From Siphonodentalium dalli (lineage: Eukaryota > Mollusca > Scaphopoda > Gadilida > Siphonodentaliidae): DNA of 64,000 bases. The notes under the pieces are model-generated. The model searched no databases, was not told where the DNA came from, and saw nothing but the letters and a program-made list of their open reading frames with translations. This document shows, in pieces, positions 58,540 to 64,000 of the stretch; within the stretch, counting starts at the first letter, position 1, and every line of letters starts with the position of its first letter. The translations under genes were made by a program, and so were the position numbers. Where the stretch lies: contig CP136067.1 in assembly GCA_032622095.1 (NCBI GenBank), positions 44,001,549-44,065,548 of the forward strand. Direction: 5' to 3'.

Positions 58540-58936
58540 CCCAGTTAATTCACTAGATCACATTTTATACAACCTATCCCATATTACATACCATTTAAAA
58601 GAGGAAGCTCCAAAACATTTATTTGTATTATCAACTTATCCGCCGTCGAATAAACTGGTAATACGGCCAAATTTCGTGAATACTCAAGTGGCCGTATTAC
58701 ACTTGGATTTAGAGTTATCCATCTTCATCCGCAATTTTGACCGAGACCATCCTTTTGACGGCGTGTTTCTGTGCCACAAACAAATGAAATAATAAACTTC
58801 AAAAATCGATATCTGATCACTCTGAGCTTTGATGGGTGGGTTCCTTGACTTGAATCAAATATTTTTACCCCCCCCCCGGCGAAGCCAATGAAATAGTAAT
58901 TTAGGAGCGTCTGATTGGATTTTGGATTGAGTACCT
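58540..58936 (+). mobile_element. fused fragments of two TTAA families
   Basis: AGGCCCAGTTAATTCACTAG after TTAA begins a copy of the 54904 family. At about 58659 it switches to family E (TAATACGGCCAAATTTCG, GTTATCCATCTTCATCC), which ends at GGATTGAGTACCT before TTAA (58937-58940). Confidence 0.65.
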
Positions 58937-58941
58937 TTAAC

Positions 58942-59395
58942 ATTCACGTTTAATCTCTACAGGCAATGATTCTATATTATGTCCGTGTCTTATTCGGATA
59001 ATGATTCTAACAGTGCATGATGCTCATATATATATATAGGCATACTAAATGAAGGGAAATCACCAGAAAATACACAACACATTAAAGGGACACCTGTGGA
59101 CACCCCACACCACGTATTAAAGCTCGTGGGCTCTTCCCCTTACAACATTGGATTCAGCTTTTGCCGCGTTCGGACATGGCCATTTTCTATGTTCAGATAT
59201 CCTCAAAACAACAAATCGTGGGGTTCGTGGGGTGAAGGAGAAGATCACTCGATCTTTTCGACCATCCAGGGCGCGAAGCTCCCAACCACTCTCCTCAGGA
59301 AATCAACTTGTATGCAGTCATAGATGATGAGTGCCTCTAAATAAGACCACAGACCCAACCTACAGACCAACTTATGTTGATTTTGATTGAGACTA
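58942..59395. other. intergenic, nothing recognised
   Basis: A short TATATATATATA run and no supported exon. Confidence 0.4.
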
Positions 59396-59401
59396 GCTAT
59401 A

Positions 59402-59551
59402 GAGGATCTCACATGAGTTTCTATTTTATACGGAATTTATCAACCGAGTTCACTAAATTCGATTTGAGCCGAGGTTTACCGAGGCTCAAATAGAATTTAG
59501 AGGACGAGGTTGATAAATTACGTATAAAATAGGACGAGTGTGAGATACCTT
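59402..59551. repeat. inverted repeat, TATTTTATACG arms
   Basis: GGATCTCACA, CTATTTTATACGGAATTTAT and TTTGAGCC pair with GGCTCAAA, AATTACGTATAAAATAG and GTGTGAGATACC. Moderately diverged. Confidence 0.65.
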
Positions 59552-59926
59552 TTATCACATGATCAAATAAACCCGAAGCAACGCGAAATATTCATCGAAA
59601 ACAACAATCATAAACTACAGCGATCGCAAGTGATTTGAAGAACGCCGTGACGTCATCGCACGCGCTGATATTAAACGTGTCTATTACCGATAATTATGAA
59701 ACTGCTTTTATGGCCAAATTATGTGATAAATATATTTCTGCTATACGAGAGTATGCTCTCTACAGCGTCCCGCAATTACGGTAATACAACCTTGCAATTA
59801 AACAATCAAATCCCAACAGAAAATATGTGGAATTCAGCTCAAGGGGGGGGGGGGTAAATTTGCCAAGTGAATTGATATTATACACTGGCTACTCCTTCCC
59901 TTTTAATCTAAATAATCCACGTTTAA

Positions 59927-60196
59927 CAACTGAATGAATTTGAGCGACGGATTAGTGAAAACTAACTTGCGTGTTCTATGAACGATGCAAACAACATGGT
60001 AATTATAACGAAAATGAATTTAAGATTCAGTCATAATTTATTTTCATTATAATTACCATGCTGTTTGCATCGTTCATAGAGCACACGTGTGTATTTTGCA
60101 CTAATCCATGGCTTAAATGCATTCATTTGTTGTATATATTGAGTGTATAAACGGAGATGGTCCCATAAATGGCCGGATTCAGTGTACAGTACCACT
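59927..60196. mobile_element. palindromic element with TTAA-side ACTGTACAC end
   Basis: Long arms (TCTATGAACGATGCAAACA, ATGGTAATTATAACGAAAAT) mirror each other around 60016. The right end GTGTACAGTACCACT is followed by TTAA (60197-60200). The left end is not clear. Related half copy at 33244. Confidence 0.65.
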
Positions 60197-60842
60197 TTAA
60201 CATTGTGTTAATTGTTTATCCCTACACATGAATGCATGGAAATCAAGGATTCTTCAGAATGAATCTCTTGAATTGCCTTTCCAAGTAACCAAAACCAAAA
60301 TATGTCGTCTAACGGTTAGCAAATATACCTTTTGTTTTTCTGAATATAGCATTCGTAATTATCAAAGTCAAAGTAAAATATTGGCCCCTATCCCTCAACT
60401 CTCACTGTGCCCCGACCCACCTTACTCAGGCGACATGAACGTAGAATTTTAAAAGATGCCATATAAATACGTCGTATCATAAAAATATATTTTTTATGTT
60501 TAAGCAGTTTGTATGCCATTTCCCCGAATCCTCAATTCCCGAATTAGAAGTTAGACAGCACCATATTGGGAACTTAGAATCATATTCTGGAGACGCCCAT
60601 ATATATATATATATCGATTTGTAGGAAGATCGACAAAAATTGTTTTATAAATTTTGGTTCTCCCCACACCCGATCCCCATCCCTGATTCTAAACACCATT
60701 TATAATATGTTTCTTATATGATGGATATTGTTAACCTGCGCCATTATATAGTCGTCATAATATATGTTACAACTGCATGTTGGACCGCTTTCGAGTCCTG
60801 TAGATGGTTAATTTATATAGCACACAAACAGACATACATTCG

Positions 60843-60846
<4 letters not shown>

Positions 60847-60890
<44 letters not shown>
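60847..60890. repeat. (TA)n microsatellite
   Basis: About 22 uninterrupted AT units. Confidence 0.95.
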
Positions 60891-60894
<4 letters not shown>

Positions 60895-60970
60895 AAATAA
60901 TGAAGAATCTCTCCTCTGAGGTAGGTGACTGCTGACGTGAAGAATGGAATAGTTTGAAAATTAAGAAAGG

Positions 60971-61166
60971 TATCCGTTCATTGTTGAATATTTATTACAT
61001 GTATGTACAAACAGCTATACCGGTTTCGGCACATCTTGCCTTTTCAATAGCCTTTTCAATAGCTTGGAGTCATCAGTGACTCCAAGCTATTGAAAAGGCA
61101 AGATGTGCCGAAACCGGTATAGCTGTTTGTACATACATGTAATAAATATTCAACAATGAACGGATA
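60971..61166. repeat. 196-bp palindrome with a 12-bp arm duplication
   Basis: Arms from TATCCGTTCATTGTTGAATA inward through GCTATACCGGTTTCGGCAC to CTTGGAGTCA are mirrored with almost no mismatch. CCTTTTCAATAG is present twice in the left arm and once in the right. Confidence 0.9.
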
Positions 61167-61429
61167 TATATATCGGGAATTTGAGAAGCAGTATATATAT
61201 CAGTTCAGAAACCTTCGTAAGAAACTATTAGCGTTTATACACTATATATATATACATGAGGTAATAGCATTGCATAATATATAACTTACATGAATTACCC
61301 ATTCTCCACTAACCCCCAGAAGCTTCTATATCAATGCCCACCATACCCATTGTACAACACAACACAACACAATCATTGTGGGATACTGGTGAAGCGACTT
61401 TATTCCGTCTCAGTGTGATCACAACGAAT

Positions 61430-62410
61430 CGCGCGCGTGTATTTCTGTTCATATATCCTCCTTCCAGTTCCCCGAACATTTCACAATTCCTGTAACTTGA
61501 CTGGAACAGCCACAAACCGGCATTCACATGTATTTTACATGCATGATCACTCCTGCATACCCGATGCAGGCCCACCATGGGAGGCTTGCCACAAAACGGC
61601 ATTCACATGTATTTTACATGCATGGTTATCACCCTGCATCTCAGACACACGCAGTCTTCGCCACGAGCGGCGTGCCACATAACGGCGTGTTTTTAATACA
61701 TATACATGTACATCACTCTGCACATAAGAAATCCAGCCATGAGGCATGCCATAAAACGGCATATTATACACAACAATTTAACCTATATCTTTATACAGGT
61801 TCGGTCACAAACCATAGGCCACGGAACGGAATATTCTTAAGATACAAATATACACATCAATCGGCATCATTAATACAGTTTCAGCCACAAGGCATACCAC
61901 AAATTGATATATTATATACAGTAACCTGCATGTTGACAGGTTCAGCCACAAATGGCCGGCCACGGAATGGCATATTCTTAATACGTTTACTCCAATCTGC
62001 ATCATTAAATGCAATTTCAGTCAAGAGGCATACCACAGAAACCATATATTATATATATACACTATACAACCCGTCTATATAAGAGAGGTTTCGCCACAAA
62101 AGGCAGGCCACGGAATGGCATATTCGTAATATATGTTTATTAGTCTGCACCATTACATGCAATTCAGCCACGAGGTATACCACAAAACGATATAGGCCTA
62201 TTATATACACTATAACCCGACTATATAAGAGAGGTTCCGCCACAAAAGGCAGGCTACGGAATGGCATATTCTTAATATGTTTACACCAATCTGCATCATT
62301 AAATGCAATTCCAGCCACGAGGCATAACACAAAACGATATATTATATACACTATAACCCGACTATATAAGAGAGGTTTCGCCACAAACGGCAGGCAACGG
62401 AATGGCACGT
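61430..62410 (+). repeat. satellite-like array, about 140-165 bp units, first block
   Basis: Units carry GGCATACCACAAAACGATAT, ACTATAACCCGACTATATAA and CCACAAAAGGCAGGCCACGG (near 61740, 61887, 62030, 62172, 62320). The left units (61430-61690) are more diverged. Open frames across the array are by-products of the repeats. Confidence 0.8.
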
Positions 62411-63410
62411 TTACGTGCGCTCGCGCAACAGTATGGCGATCAGACAGATTCGGAGGTTGGTGTCACCCTACTCCGTTTCACTCCATGACGTCACCAAAAA
62501 CGACGTAAAACCTCGTGGCGTTCTGACATTTTTACTGTGCCGCGTTTTTGCTATGTTTATTTTATGTGTTGTTTTCGATTATTTGTTTGTCGCCGATATC
62601 GCCATTTGTCGCGATTCCCTGTTTCTATATTTAAAACTGGCATGCTCGTAGTGAGCCTCGATTTCGATTTTTTCTCCCAGGTCAAAATACGTCAGAGTTA
62701 TGACAAAAATAGATCGACCTACATTTTCTCCATCAGAACTCTACATCAAAGAGTCTATAGACTCCTTCGGAACCTACATAGACTCCTTCATTTCGGTATT
62801 TTTACTTATAATTGGGAAGTTTTATCATTTTTGGTTCGTGCGAAGACCTCTTTGTATCGTGCGGGAAAAGAGAGACATTCAAAACGCGATTTCGTAATTC
62901 TACACAATAGGCTGAATAGCCTAACCTTCAGCCGAGTTCCGGGTCAAATACGACGAATGACGTAACACAAAACAAAACGCATTTGTTGACACAAACACCA
63001 TTTGAAGAGTTTATTATTACATAAAATGATCGTTATTGATTAATTATTGATATTTATTGTTGCATATTGGCTGATATCAATATTTACACAAATAGTATTA
63101 ATTATTTCTTATAATTGCTCCTTTGGTCAACTTTGACTATCGGAAAATGAAAATGAAAATATGCCGCTGAAAAAAATGTAATCGATATTAAAGTCTCATC
63201 CTTTCGGCAACATGGAATTGGTTTTAATTACTTAAATGATTAATATAGTAATTTGCCTTTTATCTGTGATGAAATGAGAAATGGTAATTGTCTTTTTTTG
63301 CTAACATTAAATAAAATAAAATAAATTAAGTAAAATTCAGCGAAATTATTTGTTAAATTTTTATTTATTACATTTTTGCGCACGTTGGCATCTCTCTGAG
63401 TGCATTCTAG
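62411..63410 (+). other. about 1 kb of different sequence interrupting the array
   Basis: Starts CGTTTACGTGCGCTCGCGCA and contains the CRE-like ATGACGTCACC near 62486. It holds a 142-residue open frame (62537-62965) with no recognisable motif; codon order looks unremarkable. It ends in AT-rich DNA. It could be an insertion into the array or original flank. No inverted ends or duplication were found. Confidence 0.45.
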
Positions 63411-63700
63411 TTATTATATATGTTTACTAATCTGCACCATTATACATGCTATTCCAGCCACGAGGCTTACCACTAAACGATATAGTATATATACACTATA
63501 ACCCGACTATAGAAATTAGAGGTTCAGCCACAAACGGCAGGCCACATAATGGCATATTCGTAATACATACATACATTAATCTGCATCATTAAATTCAATT
63601 TTAGCCACGAGGCATACCACATAATGATATATTATATACACGATCTTGCATCTATGCATGTTCGGTCACAAAAGTCAGTCCACAGAATAGCATATACTTT
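63411..63700 (+). repeat. satellite-like array, second block
   Basis: Two more units (near 63465 and 63605) in the same orientation, with CCACGAGGCTTACCACTAAA and CACAAACGGCAGGCCACATA. Confidence 0.75.
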
Positions 63701-64000
63701 GACAGGACAACTCTGCTTCAAAGCAGGATTCGCGAAAGAAAATTTAAAACAAATTTTCGTATTCTCCTTCCAATATAACTATATTGCATGGATTCGCCAA
63801 GAATATAAATTTTTAAGAAATGCGACAATTTTCACGTCTGCGCCGGTGCAGTCTTATTTCCATTAAATTAAGTCGCAGAAAGCAGTACCGATTCGAGAAA
63901 CAATGTGTCATGCATTTTTCGCATACTCTGTCAATAGAAATTGCTGTGCACAATAGCATAAATCATTAAATATGCAACATTAGCTCTGCGCCTATGCGCA
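63701..64000. other. window end, nothing recognised
   Basis: An open stretch from 63624 spans repeat and non-repeat sequence and has no known motif. Confidence 0.4.

Noticed and set aside
61040-61110. Hammerhead ribozyme suggested by CTGATGA and GCCGAAAC on the minus strand
   Set aside because: The bases after CTGATGA pair with those before it and do not form the needed stem II, and the core order with GAAA is not met.
61528-62082. 184-residue open frame with His- and Thr-rich repeats
   Set aside because: It runs along the satellite-like array, and its internal repeats follow the DNA unit. No start context, splice sites or family resemblance.
1-64000. tRNA or rRNA genes
   Set aside because: No cloverleaf with a GGTTCGAATCC-type T arm and no conserved rRNA segments were seen on reading; a covariance search was not possible, so small RNA genes could be missed.

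Overview
This window is repeat-rich nuclear DNA from a eukaryote, very probably a marine invertebrate and most likely a lophotrochozoan such as a mollusc or brachiopod. The reasons are GT-AG introns, AT-rich intergenic DNA, frequent TACATGTA-like words, and a dense load of short inverted-repeat transposons. Nothing is bacterial or viral. A run of 100 Ns (43019-43118) marks an assembly gap. The species call is an inference and was not tested.

One gene is complete: SNRPC, the U1 snRNP zinc-finger protein U1-C, on the plus strand. Its six coding exons lie between 11269 and 27444, all with canonical splice sites and consistent phase, and encode 156 residues. About 97% of the gene is intron, and the introns are built largely from transposon copies and one tandem array. 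Two of these copies start 9-16 bases after a 5' splice site and a third starts 32 bases after one. One insertion appears to have duplicated the splice donor.

The other coding signals are weak or broken. A minus-strand pseudogene at 46884-49190 belongs to an invertebrate multicopy protein family whose middle part has FEN1/PIN-like acidic motifs and whose end has a Cys-rich CXC-like segment. It carries four frameshifts and at least one in-frame stop. A single exon at 37160-37246 resembles the start of a phytanoyl-CoA-dioxygenase-like protein, but no downstream exon was found.

The remainder is mobile and repeated DNA. There are several TTAA-flanked MITE families, and three of them share one internal hairpin cassette. 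There is a 213-bp perfect-palindrome family with TA target sites, several hAT-like families with 8-bp target duplications, large inverted repeats (11.5-14 kb, 50.6-52.1 kb, 52.5-54.1 kb), tandem arrays (19.2-20.4, 51.4-51.8 and 61.4-63.7 kb) and a cluster of fifteen copies of a 15-bp word at 39.5-43.0 kb. Region by region: 0-11 kb is intergenic MITEs, 11-27.5 kb is SNRPC, 28-46 kb is nested MITEs with the lone exon, 46.9-49.2 kb is the pseudogene, and 49-64 kb is inverted repeats and a satellite-like array.
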